Source: Candidatus Villigracilis propinquus (GTDB taxonomy: Bacteria > Chloroflexota > Anaerolineae > Anaerolineales > Villigracilaceae). Taken from it: a DNA stretch of 64,000 bases. Below are positions 8,147-17,094 of the stretch, in pieces. The notes under the pieces are model-generated. The model was not told the DNA's origin. It saw only the letters and a list, made by a program, of their open reading frames with translations, and did no database searches. A program made the translations under genes and the position numbers. Each line of letters starts with the position of its first letter. Positions within the stretch are counted from its first letter, which is position 1. The DNA lies in assembly GCA_016714565.1 (NCBI GenBank), contig JADKDM010000034.1, forward strand, positions 27,375 to 91,374. Direction: 5' to 3'.

Positions 8147-10387
8147 ATGGCGGGATATGTCACAAAGTTGAAATCTGTCATTGTGTGGCTGGCAGTTGTC
8201 GGTGCGGTCACGATGCTGCTTGTCATCCTTGAACGCGGAAAAGAATCCATCGGTTCGATCTTCCTGGGCAGTAGATATGCGGTTTGGGAGGCGATCGCTA
8301 TTTTGTTCTTATTTATTTTGGCTGGCGGGCTTGTTGTTTCCACAGGCATTGGGCTTCAAAACCCCGGGGATTATTGGTATGCTTCCGGCGTACCCGTGCT
8401 GGGCTTGCAGATTCTTCTCGCACTAGCAGCAGGCGCTTTCTTGCTATGGATGGAACCCAAATGGGGGACAAGGTCTCCATACCTGCTTGATGTGCTGATG
8501 TGCCTGGGGATATGGCTCGTTACCGCATGGCTGTGGGCGCATGAGCCCCTCCAGCCCAATTTCTTCATGCCTGATACGCTTGATAACCTGATGTACCCGT
8601 ATTCGGACAGCGCCACGTTTGATATTGGCAGCCAATTTGCACTGATCGGGCAGGGTATTTTCAACGGCCAATATTTTGACCGTGCGCTCTATATTGCGCT
8701 CCTCACGTATCTGCACATGCTTTTCGGGCAGAACATGGATCTGATGATGACGGCACAGGCTGTCATTTTTGCGGTATTCCCTGTGGTGATGTATCTCATT
8801 GGCAGGGAGGTGCATAGCCGCGCATTGGGCGTCTCTGTTGCTGTGTTGATCATATTGCGCGGATTGAATTCTCTGGTCGCTTCAAAGTGGATCGACCTGG
8901 CCAGCCCGAAGATGATCTTGACCGATTTTGCCACGGCCATTGGTGTTGCCGTTTTTGTTTTCCTTGTTCTTAAGTGGCTGAGAGAACCTTCAAAATGGCA
9001 TCTTGCCGTGTGGACAGGCAGCGCGCTTGGCTTGACGATCATGCTTCGGACGCATGTGCTTTTGCTGCTTCCCGTGCTGGTCTTTTATCTATGGATCAAA
9101 CTGCGCCCGCAATGGAAGGCTGCGGTTCTTGGAACCGTGTTGCTGATCCTCGGTATGTTGGTTTCCACAACACCCTGGGACTTGAGGAACCGCCCGAACG
9201 GCGTTCCCATGTTCTATGTGTACTATTACCGCATTGAGGAAGTTCTGCGTGCCCGTTACGGGGTGCAGGGAAGCACTCCCGATGCACAACTTCCAGAAAT
9301 TGCATCTGTTCACAGCTCCCGAGCTCAGGTTCAGACCGGAAACTTAACGCGCCAGCGCATTGCCGGTTTGGCTGCTGCGGAGTATTGCGATTCTCAATTA
9401 TGCAGAATCGTCAACCACTTCTTTCACAACTTTATCACTTCATTCCTGTTCCTGCCCACCTCATTTGTATTTGACGACCTTTGGAATACCATAAAACTAA
9501 GCACACCCTATTGGAAAAACAACTGGTTGGGGGAGGGGCTTGGTCTATCAACCGGAATTTTTCTTTTTATAAACATGGCATTGATCTCACTGGGGTTTGG
9601 AGCCATGTGGGTGCGTAACAGAATCGCATCCTTAATTCCTGTAAGTTTTTTCCTTACCTATATCTTTTCCAATGCACTTGCTTTTACATCGGGCGGCCGC
9701 TACATTGTCCCAGTTGATTGGATTCTTGGCCTGTACTATATGGCCGGCTTGCTGCAATTGGTAATTTGGGCGCTAAAGCTCGCAGGATGGAAATCTCCCC
9801 CTGAAATTTTATCGTTTGGTGTTGAAGAAAAGCTGCCTGTGCTTCAATTCCCGCCGCGTTTTTCCGGAATATTTTCCACCCTTGTGATCGTGTTTGCAAT
9901 CGGTTCATTGATTCCCTTTGCTGAAAAACCGTTTGAAAGACGATACCCATCCCGCTCCGTAGATGAGACCCTTGTCATGCTGGAACAAAAAGGTATGTTC
10001 GAGCAGACCAGTTTTGACAGGCAGGACCTTGCTGCGTTCCTGTCTGACCCACAGGCGGATGTTCTTGTCGGCAGACTGCTTTATCCTCGTTATTACCCCG
10101 CGGGCATGGGCGAGATGGATCGCCATTATCCCTATCGGCCGCTTGCTTTTTCACGCACCGTGTTTATCGTCATCGGCCCCTTTGACGCTGGAAGACAAAA
10201 CGTAATTATTGAAGGCGCACCATCCGAATTTTTATCACACGCCTCAGATGTGGTTGTGGTGGGTTGCAAAAACGAACTGAATCTGGATGGCTTGGTTGTC
10301 TTCGAATTATCCGACCCCAGCCATGTTTATGTGCGCTCGCCCGAGCCCGAGTGGAAGTGTCCGCTGCCTTTGCCGCCAGTTCCGTAA
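8147..10387 (+). CDS. Large multispanning membrane protein, glycosyltransferase-C-like (function unproven)
   Basis: A 746-residue protein with about 13 hydrophobic segments through residue 560 or so, then a soluble C-terminal domain of about 150 residues. Features reminiscent of GT-C enzymes (GT39/PMT style) are an acidic-aromatic loop after an early TM (PFEPLQ-like HEPLQPNFFMPDT, DSATFDIGSQ), a TTPWDLRNRPNGVP segment that resembles the extracytoplasmic loop of Anaerolineae dolichyl-mannosyltransferase-like proteins, and SGGRYIVPVDWI late in the membrane part. Those would attach lipid-linked sugars to an acceptor outside the membrane, but no strict catalytic motif is seen. It closes the surface-polysaccharide cluster and may really begin in the preceding ORF. 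Confidence 0.65.
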   Translation: MAGYVTKLKSVIVWLAVVGAVTMLLVILERGKESIGSIFLGSRYAVWEAIAILFLFILAGGLVVSTGIGLQNPGDYWYASGVPVLGLQILLALAAGAFLLWMEPKWGTRSPYLLDVLMCLGIWLVTAWLWAHEPLQPNFFMPDTLDNLMYPYSDSATFDIGSQFALIGQGIFNGQYFDRALYIALLTYLHMLFGQNMDLMMTAQAVIFAVFPVVMYLIGREVHSRALGVSVAVLIILRGLNSLVASKWIDLASPKMILTDFATAIGVAVFVFLVLKWLREPSKWHLAVWTGSALGLTIMLRTHVLLLLPVLVFYLWIKLRPQWKAAVLGTVLLILGMLVSTTPWDLRNRPNGVPMFYVYYYRIEEVLRARYGVQGSTPDAQLPEIASVHSSRAQVQTGNLTRQRIAGLAAAEYCDSQLCRIVNHFFHNFITSFLFLPTSFVFDDLWNTIKLSTPYWKNNWLGEGLGLSTGIFLFINMALISLGFGAMWVRNRIASLIPVSFFLTYIFSNALAFTSGGRYIVPVDWILGLYYMAGLLQLVIWALKLAGWKSPPEILSFGVEEKLPVLQFPPRFSGIFSTLVIVFAIGSLIPFAEKPFERRYPSRSVDETLVMLEQKGMFEQTSFDRQDLAAFLSDPQADVLVGRLLYPRYYPAGMGEMDRHYPYRPLAFSRTVFIVIGPFDAGRQNVIIEGAPSEFLSHASDVVVVGCKNELNLDGLVVFELSDPSHVYVRSPEPEWKCPLPLPPVP

Positions 10388-10396
10388 ATTTTTATT

Positions 10397-11035
10397 TTAA
10401 ACAGTCGCGTTGCCTGCCGTCAGTTCGTCATACTTCCTGCGGACTTCTTTTATATCTTCCCACATCTGGGCTTTGGGAGAACCAGGTTCACGCGATTGGT
10501 TTCTCAATAAATACGATGGGTGATAGATCGGCATGAGCCAATGGCTTTCGATATTTGTCCACTGCCCGCGCAGGGAGGTAATGCCCGTTTTTTTGAGAAT
10601 GGATTGGCAGGCCACATTCCCCGTCAGCAGAATCACAAGTGGGTCAATCAGGCGGGCAATCTCAAGCACGAACGGGCGGTAGTATTCGATCTCCGTATCA
10701 TTCGGCTTGCGGAACGATTTTCCATCATCCCCTGGCGGCATGCGGAACACCGAGTTGGTGATGTACACATCTTGCTCGGGGTCAAAATTCCCCGCCTGCA
10801 AAATTTTATCCAGCAATTGTCCCGCAGGCCCAACGAACGGCTTGCCTTTGATATTTTCCTGCGGCCCCGGTGCTTCCCCGATGATTAACAATTTCGCCTT
10901 CGGGTTCCCGCGGCTGATGACCACATTCGTCCCTGCCTTCGCAAGCGGGTCATCCTTCATTCCTTTGAGCGCCGTGAGAACATCTTCAAGCGAAGAGAAT
11001 TGTTTTGATGCACCGAACAGATCTGATTGAGTCAT
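10397..11035 (-). CDS. Uracil-DNA glycosylase superfamily protein (family-4-like, lacking Fe-S cysteines)
   Basis: A protein of about 212 residues with both family-4 UDG signatures: GEAPGPQENIKGKPFVG (motif A, water-activating and uracil-binding) and IYHPSYLLRN (motif B, DNA-intercalating loop). It would excise uracil from DNA and open base-excision repair. The cysteines that hold the 4Fe-4S cluster in family 4 are missing: the N-terminal pair is replaced around DDPLAKAGTN, and the usual TN-V-x-C-RPP reads TNSVFRMPP. The only Cys (NVAC) is not in a ligand position. Start: ATG at 11035 has GGAG ten bases upstream; the ATG at 11044 touches that GGAG. It converges with the polysaccharide cluster and stands alone. 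Confidence 0.8.
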   Translation of the reverse strand: MTQSDLFGASKQFSSLEDVLTALKGMKDDPLAKAGTNVVISRGNPKAKLLIIGEAPGPQENIKGKPFVGPAGQLLDKILQAGNFDPEQDVYITNSVFRMPPGDDGKSFRKPNDTEIEYYRPFVLEIARLIDPLVILLTGNVACQSILKKTGITSLRGQWTNIESHWLMPIYHPSYLLRNQSREPGSPKAQMWEDIKEVRRKYDELTAGNATV

Positions 11036-11150
11036 TGTCCACATTCTCCAATAAAGATCGAAGATTGATTTGATTGAATGGGATTATATCGTACCGTTCG
11101 CCTCATACTTACCCCAGCCTGCCAGCCATATACATGCATTCCCTCCCCGA

Positions 11151-11197
11151 TTAAATACTGGAGTCCGCAAGTTCAACTTGCGGACTCCAGTATTTAA
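11151..11197. repeat. Perfect 23-bp inverted repeat with one-base centre
   Basis: Bases 11151-11173 and 11175-11197 are exact reverse complements around a single C at 11174, giving a 47-base palindrome. It sits in the 215-base spacer after the stop (minus strand) of the mutarotase-like gene and before the UDG gene. No U-tract follows on the minus strand, so it is not a classical terminator, although the stem could stop or protect the long sugar-operon transcript. The construction (long perfect stem, near-zero loop) is shared by the repeat at 13118-13150, suggesting a mobile or amplified palindromic family. Confidence 0.85.
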
Positions 11198-11250
11198 GTA
11201 GTAGTGGGTCGTAAATGGTTAGAATTCCGTCATTGCGAGTAACCTGCCTA

Positions 11251-12099
11251 TCAAACCGTCAAAATTTGTTGTGCGTCTTCTGGCAGAGACTTCATCCCAT
11301 CAAGCACTTCCCACGTTTCCACGTGCTCGACCGATGCTCCGGGGTTCAATGTCGTAAGCGGGGCGAGGCTTTCAAGTTCCACAAATTGATCGTTGCAATA
11401 GATCTCGACATTGCAGTTGTTGTCAGGGTAAAGCGCCCCAGTTTGCGCGCCAAATGTCTTGCGGAATAAAACGCCATCCAGCCAATAGGCCAGCCAGCCA
11501 TGCGGGTTGAAGTAGCCAATCTTGAAGGGCGGCAATGCATCAGCTTTGAAAATGACATAGTCGTCTCTCAGGCTGAGGCGCGGATCATTGAGGCGCGTGT
11601 ACGGCCAGAGTGAAATTTGTCGGTTGGGTAAAAGCCCCGCAGCGTCCACATTCCCAACTGGCATGGGTAAAATCGCCGTGCCGCCCAGACGGAATTGGGT
11701 GATCGTCCACGGGGCTAATTCGACAGGCCAAAGTCCATCGTTGATGAGGGTGTGTGTCAGCGTGGCAGAGGGCCTGTCTGCGGCAAGATGGATTTCGATG
11801 CGCTTGCGAATTCCTGTGCCCGGTTCTGTTTGCGTTTCAAGGATCACACCATTGGGCAGGTCGGTAATTTTCATTTCGCCCGTATCTGGCACGTATGTGC
11901 GCGGCATGGCTTCGGGCGAGTGCCACAAGCGATGGCCGCCGCGGAAATGAAAGTCGCCCCACGGTGTGTGTATGGGAGGAAAGCTGCTCAAGTCTGCAAG
12001 CATGTTGGGCTTGCCAAGGAGAGAAAGCCCAACGATCCGTTGAGAGGCCGTGAAGTATTCAATTTGCAGAAAATCGTTTTTCAGTACGCGTTTATTCAT
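11251..12099 (-). CDS. Galactose-mutarotase-fold protein of unknown function (DUF4380-like)
   Basis: A 282-residue soluble protein without signal peptide. The segment GDFHFRGGHRLWHSPEAMPRTY (core GGHRLWHSPE) and many alternating beta-strand stretches fit the aldose-1-epimerase/galactose-mutarotase beta-sandwich, most like the DUF4380 group, with a His/Trp/Glu cluster that could bind sugar. Function is not established. It ends the pentose operon, 12 bases downstream of an aldo/keto reductase, so a role in sugar anomer handling or removal of a modified sugar is a reasonable inference. A strong palindrome lies just beyond its stop. Confidence 0.6.
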   Translation of the reverse strand: MNKRVLKNDFLQIEYFTASQRIVGLSLLGKPNMLADLSSFPPIHTPWGDFHFRGGHRLWHSPEAMPRTYVPDTGEMKITDLPNGVILETQTEPGTGIRKRIEIHLAADRPSATLTHTLINDGLWPVELAPWTITQFRLGGTAILPMPVGNVDAAGLLPNRQISLWPYTRLNDPRLSLRDDYVIFKADALPPFKIGYFNPHGWLAYWLDGVLFRKTFGAQTGALYPDNNCNVEIYCNDQFVELESLAPLTTLNPGASVEHVETWEVLDGMKSLPEDAQQILTV

Positions 12100-12110
12100 T
12101 TTTATCCAGG

Positions 12111-13094
12111 TTACCAGTGATTATGTACCAGATCGCGGATACGGGCATCATAGATCTTGCGGACTTTTTCCATCGTGACGGAATCAAATGCGGGCATTTC
12201 AGCTGCTCTGACATTGTCTTCTGCTTGTGTGGGATTCTTTGCTCCAGGGATGGCACATGTCACAGCCTCGTGCATCAAGATCCAGCGCAGAGCGAACTGT
12301 GGCATTGTCCAACCTGCAGGGACGAGCGCACGCAATTCCTCAACCGCTTTCAATCCAGTTTCATAATCCACACCTGAGAAAGTTTCACCACGGTCAAAAG
12401 CTTCACCATGACGATTGAATGCACGATGGTCATCTTTTTCAAAAGCAGATTTGGCAGTGAGCTTGCCCGTCAACATCCCACTCGCAAGCGGCACGCGTGC
12501 AAGAATGCCAACCTTGCGGCGAATCGCTTCGGGGAAGAATAACTCCGCTGGGCGCTGACGAAAGATGTTGAAAATGATCTGCACCGTTTTTACGTTGGGA
12601 TATTCAATTGCCTTGAGCGCCTCTTCCACTTTTTCAACACTCACGCCGTAATGACGCAGCTTGCCCGCGTAGACGAGATCATCCAACACGCCAAATGTTT
12701 CAGGCATGTAAAAGACTTCGGTGGGTGGGCAGTGCAATTGCAAAAGGTCAATGGCATCAGTGTTTAGATTTTTGAGACTGCGCTCCACGAAAGCCGTGAG
12801 ATTTGCGCGACTGTAGCTACCCGCCACATGCGGGTCGAGTCTGCGCCCTGCCTTGGTTGCCACATAAATAGTTTCACTACGCTCTTTGCGGAGTTGTGCC
12901 ACCAAACGTTCCGAACGTCCATCACCGTAGACATCTGCTGTGTCGATGAAGTTGACGCCCAAGTCAATGGAGCGATGCAAGGCTGCCAGTGATTCTTTAT
13001 CGTCTACTTTGCCCCATGTGCCGCCAATTGCCCATGCCCCAAATGAAACCGTTGAAACTTTCCAGCCTGTCCGTCCAAGTTCGCGATATTGCAT
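12111..13094 (-). CDS. Aldo/keto reductase
   Basis: A 327-residue NADP(H)-dependent (alpha/beta)8 barrel. All four catalytic residues can be placed: Asp and Tyr in DTADVYGDG, Lys in YVATKAGRR and His in LLQLHCPP. The C-terminal AIPGAKNPTQAEDN binds the cofactor 2'-phosphate in this family. The sequence resembles the L-glyceraldehyde/pyridoxal-type AKRs common in sugar operons. It follows the L-arabinose isomerase gene and may reduce an aldose or aldehyde formed during pentose breakdown; the substrate cannot be read from sequence. An inverted repeat (13118-13150) lies between it and araA. Confidence 0.88.
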   Translation of the reverse strand: MQYRELGRTGWKVSTVSFGAWAIGGTWGKVDDKESLAALHRSIDLGVNFIDTADVYGDGRSERLVAQLRKERSETIYVATKAGRRLDPHVAGSYSRANLTAFVERSLKNLNTDAIDLLQLHCPPTEVFYMPETFGVLDDLVYAGKLRHYGVSVEKVEEALKAIEYPNVKTVQIIFNIFRQRPAELFFPEAIRRKVGILARVPLASGMLTGKLTAKSAFEKDDHRAFNRHGEAFDRGETFSGVDYETGLKAVEELRALVPAGWTMPQFALRWILMHEAVTCAIPGAKNPTQAEDNVRAAEMPAFDSVTMEKVRKIYDARIRDLVHNHW

Positions 13095-13117
13095 GATATG
13101 TTTCCTTCGTTCAAAAT

Positions 13118-13150
13118 AAACCCTAAAGGTCTTTAAGACCTTTAGGGTTT
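13118..13150. repeat. Perfect 16-bp inverted repeat, one-base centre
   Basis: Bases 13118-13133 and 13135-13150 are exact reverse complements around T13134. It lies in the 62-base gap between araA (stop at 13157) and the aldo/keto reductase start (13094), so it falls within the operon transcript. Such intercistronic hairpins often stabilise upstream mRNA or attenuate downstream expression. On the minus strand it is followed by TTTATTTTGA, weakly T-rich. Same design as 11151-11197. Confidence 0.8.
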
Positions 13151-13156
13151 GATAGT

Positions 13157-14662
13157 TTACAAGCCCTTATTCAAGTGATAGTACAGATCATTCCAGCGCA
13201 GTTTCTCGCGGAATTCCTGTACGCGGGTGTTCTCATCGATGATGAGGAATTCGATGCCAGCCATGTCTGCGAAGTCTTGCAGATGCTCTGTGGTGAGCGA
13301 GTAGCTGAAGCTGGTGTGATGCGCGCCGCCTGCGTAGATCCACGCCGCCGCAGCGACTGAGAGATTCGGGCGCGGAACCCACAATGCACGTGCCACTGGC
13401 AGGTTGGGAAGCGGCGCATCGTTCGGGACGACATCCACGACACTGGCGACCATGCGGAAGCGATTGCCCATGTGGACGATGGAAGCTCCGACAGCGGCAC
13501 CCAGCTGCGAGTCAAATACGAGGCGGACGGGGTCTTCTTTCCCGCCGATGCCGAGCGGATGAATTTCGAGCTTTGGTTTGTGAGCTGCAATGGATTCGCA
13601 AATTTCAAGCATGTGCGCGCCGAGGTCTTTGTCGCCGCTGGCGCTGAAGTGATAGGTGTAATCTTCCATGAAGCTGACGCCGCCAGGCAGACCCGCGTTC
13701 ATGACCTTCATGGCACGCACGAGAGCGGATGTCTTCCAATCGCCTTCCGCGCCGAAACCATAGCCATCGCGCATCAAACGCTGCACAGCGAGACCAGGCA
13801 ACTGCTTCAGTCCATGCAGGTCCTGGAAGGTGTCGGTGAACGCCATGAAACCACCGTCTTTCAAGAATCCGCGCAGACCGAGTTCGATGCGAGCGCCATC
13901 GCGCAGGGACGAATGCTTCGCGCCGCCAGGCTTGAGCTCAGCGACGACATCGTATTCATCGAGATAGGTTTTGATGAGCGTATCCACTTCCGCATCAGTG
14001 GCATCGTTAACGTATTTGACGAGGTCGCCAATGCCGTAGCCGTTGGTGGAGTAGCCGAACTGAATTTCGGATTGCACCTTGTCGCCTTCGGTCACTGCGA
14101 CTTCGCGCATGTTGTCACCGAAGCGGGCAACCTTGCCGCCCTGCCAATCTGCCCATGCGGATGCGGCACGAGACCACACGCCCAACTGTCGCTGCACTTC
14201 ATCGTCAGCCCAATGACCAACCACCACCTTGCGTTCGATGCGCAGGCGGCTGCCGATGAAACCGAATTCACGGTCACCGTGCGCGGCTTGGTTGAGGTTC
14301 ATGAAATCCATGTCAATGGTTGACCACGGAATCTCGCGGTTGTATTGCGTGTGCAAATGCGCGAACGGTTTCTTGAGCAGGGTCAAGCCAGAGATCCACA
14401 TCTTGGCGGGGGAGAAGGTGTGCATCCACGTGATGAGACCGATGCAGTTCTTCGAAGAATTTGCTTCAAGGCATAGATCTCGAATGGCATCGGGCGTGGT
14501 GAGGACGGGTTTGAACACCACCTTCACAGGGATGTGCTTGGACGCACCGAGCGCCGCCGCGATCTCTTTCGAGTGCTCGGCAACCTGCTCCAAGGTTTTG
14601 GGACCATACAAATGCTGACTCCCCGTAATGAACCAAACTTCATATTGTTTTAGATCGATCAT
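13157..14662 (-). CDS. araA: L-arabinose isomerase
   Basis: A 501-residue protein beginning with YEVWFITGSQHLYG, the AraA signature for aldose binding. It has the conserved GLITWMHTFSPAKMWI, EMEDYTYH-like FMEDYTYHFSASGD and HMLEICESIAAHKP metal-site regions (Mn ligands Glu, Glu, His, His). It isomerises L-arabinose to L-ribulose in the cytoplasm. Length matches the family (about 500). It lies in the order kinase, 4-epimerase, isomerase with the other two enzymes of the pathway, so the assignment is firm. The 126-base gap to araD holds a palindromic repeat. Confidence 0.96.
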   Translation of the reverse strand: MIDLKQYEVWFITGSQHLYGPKTLEQVAEHSKEIAAALGASKHIPVKVVFKPVLTTPDAIRDLCLEANSSKNCIGLITWMHTFSPAKMWISGLTLLKKPFAHLHTQYNREIPWSTIDMDFMNLNQAAHGDREFGFIGSRLRIERKVVVGHWADDEVQRQLGVWSRAASAWADWQGGKVARFGDNMREVAVTEGDKVQSEIQFGYSTNGYGIGDLVKYVNDATDAEVDTLIKTYLDEYDVVAELKPGGAKHSSLRDGARIELGLRGFLKDGGFMAFTDTFQDLHGLKQLPGLAVQRLMRDGYGFGAEGDWKTSALVRAMKVMNAGLPGGVSFMEDYTYHFSASGDKDLGAHMLEICESIAAHKPKLEIHPLGIGGKEDPVRLVFDSQLGAAVGASIVHMGNRFRMVASVVDVVPNDAPLPNLPVARALWVPRPNLSVAAAAWIYAGGAHHTSFSYSLTTEHLQDFADMAGIEFLIIDENTRVQEFREKLRWNDLYYHLNKGL

Positions 14663-14688
14663 GATTGCATCTCCTTATATATTTTCCA

Positions 14689-14780
14689 CGTCATTGCGAG
14701 GAGCGTTCGTTGCGACGAAGCAATCTCCGTCATGTGTTGGGGATTGCTTCGGGCGAAAGAGCATCGCCCTCGCAATGACG
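14689..14780. repeat. Interspersed palindromic repeat (nested arms)
   Basis: Outer 12-base arms at 14689-14700 and 14769-14780 and inner 9-base arms at 14717-14725 and 14742-14750 are exact reverse complements, forming a long cruciform in the araA-araD gap. The CGTCATTGCGAG...CAATGACG type of element is a widespread bacterial intergenic palindrome, known to me from several phyla including Chloroflexota. It is transcribed within the operon and could act as an mRNA-stability or attenuation element. Confidence 0.75.
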
Positions 14781-14788
14781 GATGATGA

Positions 14789-15478
14789 CTACTGTCCGTA
14801 ATAGGCGTTTGCGCCGTGTTTCCTCAAATAGTGTTTATCCAACAATTCCTGTTGCATGGGTCCAATGCCTGGGTTCAGCATCATGGTTTGAATATTCATG
14901 AACGCGACCTCTTCCATCACCACCGCATTGTGAACGGCATCCATCGCATCCTTGCCCCATGCAAACGGACCATGACTGTAGACCACCACGCCAGGAATGG
15001 CATCTGGATTTTTATCTTTGAATGTTTCGATGATGACGGTCCCCGTCTCTTTCTCGTACTCAGCCTGAATCTCCTCGACAGACATTTTCCTTGTGCAGGG
15101 GATTTCGCCGTAAAAATAATCGCCCTGCGTGGTGCCGAGCGCCGCAATGCCGCGCCCCGCCTGCGCAAAACTCGTCGCCCAGCGGCTGTGGGTGTGGACA
15201 ATGCCGCCGATGTTCGGGAAAGCTTTGTACAGTTCCAGATGCGTAGGCGTATCGGAGGAAGGCTTGAGTTCGCCATCCACGACTTTGCCTGATTCCAACT
15301 CCACAACGACCATGTCCTTGGCTTTCATCGTCTCGTAGGCAACGCCAGAAGGTTTGATGACGACCAGTCCCTTCTCTCGGTCAATGCCAGAGACGTTGCC
15401 CCAAGTGAAGGTGACGAGTCCATGTTTGGGAAGCAGCAGGTTTGCTTGAAATACTTGTTCTTTGAGTTTTTTGAGCAT
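14789..15478 (-). CDS. araD: L-ribulose-5-phosphate 4-epimerase
   Basis: A 229-residue class II aldolase-fold enzyme. FTWGNVSGID and IKPSGVAYE form the phosphate-binding region, HTHSRWATSFAQAG supplies two metal-binding histidines, and VVYSHGPFAWG the third. The C-terminal HYLRKHGANAYYGQ is characteristic of AraD. It converts L-ribulose 5-phosphate to D-xylulose 5-phosphate, feeding the pentose phosphate pathway. It is separated from the kinase gene by three bases, so the two are translationally linked. Length equals the E. coli enzyme (about 231). Confidence 0.95.
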   Translation of the reverse strand: MLKKLKEQVFQANLLLPKHGLVTFTWGNVSGIDREKGLVVIKPSGVAYETMKAKDMVVVELESGKVVDGELKPSSDTPTHLELYKAFPNIGGIVHTHSRWATSFAQAGRGIAALGTTQGDYFYGEIPCTRKMSVEEIQAEYEKETGTVIIETFKDKNPDAIPGVVVYSHGPFAWGKDAMDAVHNAVVMEEVAFMNIQTMMLNPGIGPMQQELLDKHYLRKHGANAYYGQ

Positions 15479-15481
15479 GGT

Positions 15482-17080
15482 CTATTTCATCCCTTCCACC
15501 GCCGCGCGTTCAATACCAAGACCTGCTTTGTAGCGTTCCATGAATGTGGCAAAACCATCCACATCCTTTTTGTCAGGTGCAATGGTGGAACTTTTTTCGT
15601 TGGCGAATACTTTTTTATTCAAATAATCTTCGAGCGTTTCATTTCCTGTTTTATTGAGCACATACGCTGCAAGCAGAGCCATGCCCCATGCGCCGCCTTC
15701 ACCTGCGGTTTCCATCACCGAGACAGAGGTGTTCATCGCCGCCGCCATGATCTTTTGACCAACGCCTTCAGTTTTGAAGAACCCACCATGCCCCAGCAAT
15801 TGATCGAGTTTTACGTTTTCCTGAGAGAGAATATCCATGCCGATCTTCAACGTGCCCACCGACGAGAACAAGTGTGTGCGCATAAAGTTCGGCAAAGTGA
15901 AGCGGCTTTCAGGGGTGCGGATGAATAACGGGCGTCCCTCGGTCAAATCTGTGATGGATTCGCCTGAGAGATAGTTGTAAGCAAGCAAACCACCGCCATC
16001 GGCATCGCCCGCGAGCGCTGATTTGTAAAGCATCTCAAATAGTTTGGATTGGCTGATTTCCACGCCGAGCGCCTTCGTAAATTCGCCGAAGAGCCCCACC
16101 CATGCATTGAGGTCGGAGGTGCAGTTGTTGGCATGGACCATCGCGACAGGCTTGCCTGTGGGCGTCGTGACCATGTCAATTTCGGGATAGAGTTTGGACA
16201 GCGCCTTTTCCAACACGATCATGGCGAAGACGGATGTCCCAGCGGAAACGTTGCCCGTTCGCTCTGCCACGCTGTTGGTTGCTACCATACCCGTGCCTGC
16301 ATCTCCCTCAGGCGGACAGAGCGGAATGCCAGCCTTGAGTCCTCCGCTTGGGTCGAGCAGCTTCGCGCCTTCTTCGGTCAGAACGCCCGCGGCATCACCT
16401 GCTACTAAAACTTTCGGCAAAATATCTTCGAGCTTCCACGAGATGTTTTCGGCTTTGAGCAGGTCATTGAACTGCCCAAGCATTTTTTTGTCGTAGTCAT
16501 TGATCGTGCTGTCGATGGGGAACATGCCTGAGGCTTCGCCAACGCCCAGCACCTTTTGCCCCGTCAACTTCCAGTGGACATAGCCCGCCAGCGTGGTCTG
16601 GTGGCTGATGTCTTTGATATGCGCTTCCTTGTTCAATATTGCCTGATAAAGATGGGCGATGCTCCAGCGCTGTGGAATGTTGAATTGGAAGAGATCGGTG
16701 AGTTTCTCGGCAGCTTGCCCCGTCATCGTATTGCGCCAGGTGCGGAAGGGGACAAGTAAATTGCCGTTCTTGTCGAACGCCAGATAGCCGTGCATCATGG
16801 CGCTGAAGCCCATCGAACCGACGGTCTTGAGCGTGACGCCGTATTTCTCAGAGACTTCTTTGCTGAGGTTCTGATAACTCTCCTGCAAACCTTTCCAGAC
16901 ATTGTCCAGACTGTATGTCCAGACGCCGTGCTCGTATTGGTTCTCCCACTCAAAACTTCCTGATGCGATCGGAGAATGATCTTCGCCGATCAATACAGCC
17001 TTGATGCGGGTGGAACCAAGTTCAATGCCAAGTACGGTCTTGCCGCTTTCGATTGATTTTTTGATTTCGTTTTTATCCAT
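15482..17080 (-). CDS. araB: FGGY carbohydrate kinase, probable L-ribulokinase
   Basis: A 532-residue FGGY kinase with GIELGSTRIKAVLIGEDH (ATP phosphate-1 motif) at the N-terminus, GEASGMFPID, the sugar-binding CPPEGDAGTG region, and the C-terminal GHGGFFKTEGVGQKIMAAA and TAGEGGAWGMALLAAY that bind ATP. It differs from E. coli AraB and belongs to the branch often annotated only as FGGY kinase, but it sits three bases before araD and upstream of araA. Phosphorylation of L-ribulose is therefore the best inference. The reaction consumes ATP in the cytoplasm. The spacer upstream carries a palindromic repeat. Confidence 0.88.
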   Translation of the reverse strand: MDKNEIKKSIESGKTVLGIELGSTRIKAVLIGEDHSPIASGSFEWENQYEHGVWTYSLDNVWKGLQESYQNLSKEVSEKYGVTLKTVGSMGFSAMMHGYLAFDKNGNLLVPFRTWRNTMTGQAAEKLTDLFQFNIPQRWSIAHLYQAILNKEAHIKDISHQTTLAGYVHWKLTGQKVLGVGEASGMFPIDSTINDYDKKMLGQFNDLLKAENISWKLEDILPKVLVAGDAAGVLTEEGAKLLDPSGGLKAGIPLCPPEGDAGTGMVATNSVAERTGNVSAGTSVFAMIVLEKALSKLYPEIDMVTTPTGKPVAMVHANNCTSDLNAWVGLFGEFTKALGVEISQSKLFEMLYKSALAGDADGGGLLAYNYLSGESITDLTEGRPLFIRTPESRFTLPNFMRTHLFSSVGTLKIGMDILSQENVKLDQLLGHGGFFKTEGVGQKIMAAAMNTSVSVMETAGEGGAWGMALLAAYVLNKTGNETLEDYLNKKVFANEKSSTIAPDKKDVDGFATFMERYKAGLGIERAAVEGMK

Positions 17081-17094
17081 ATATGTCTCCTCAT

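Noticed and set aside
13472..14323. 283-residue plus-strand frame opposite araA
   Set aside because: AraA is unmistakable on the minus strand and this frame has no start signal or family features.
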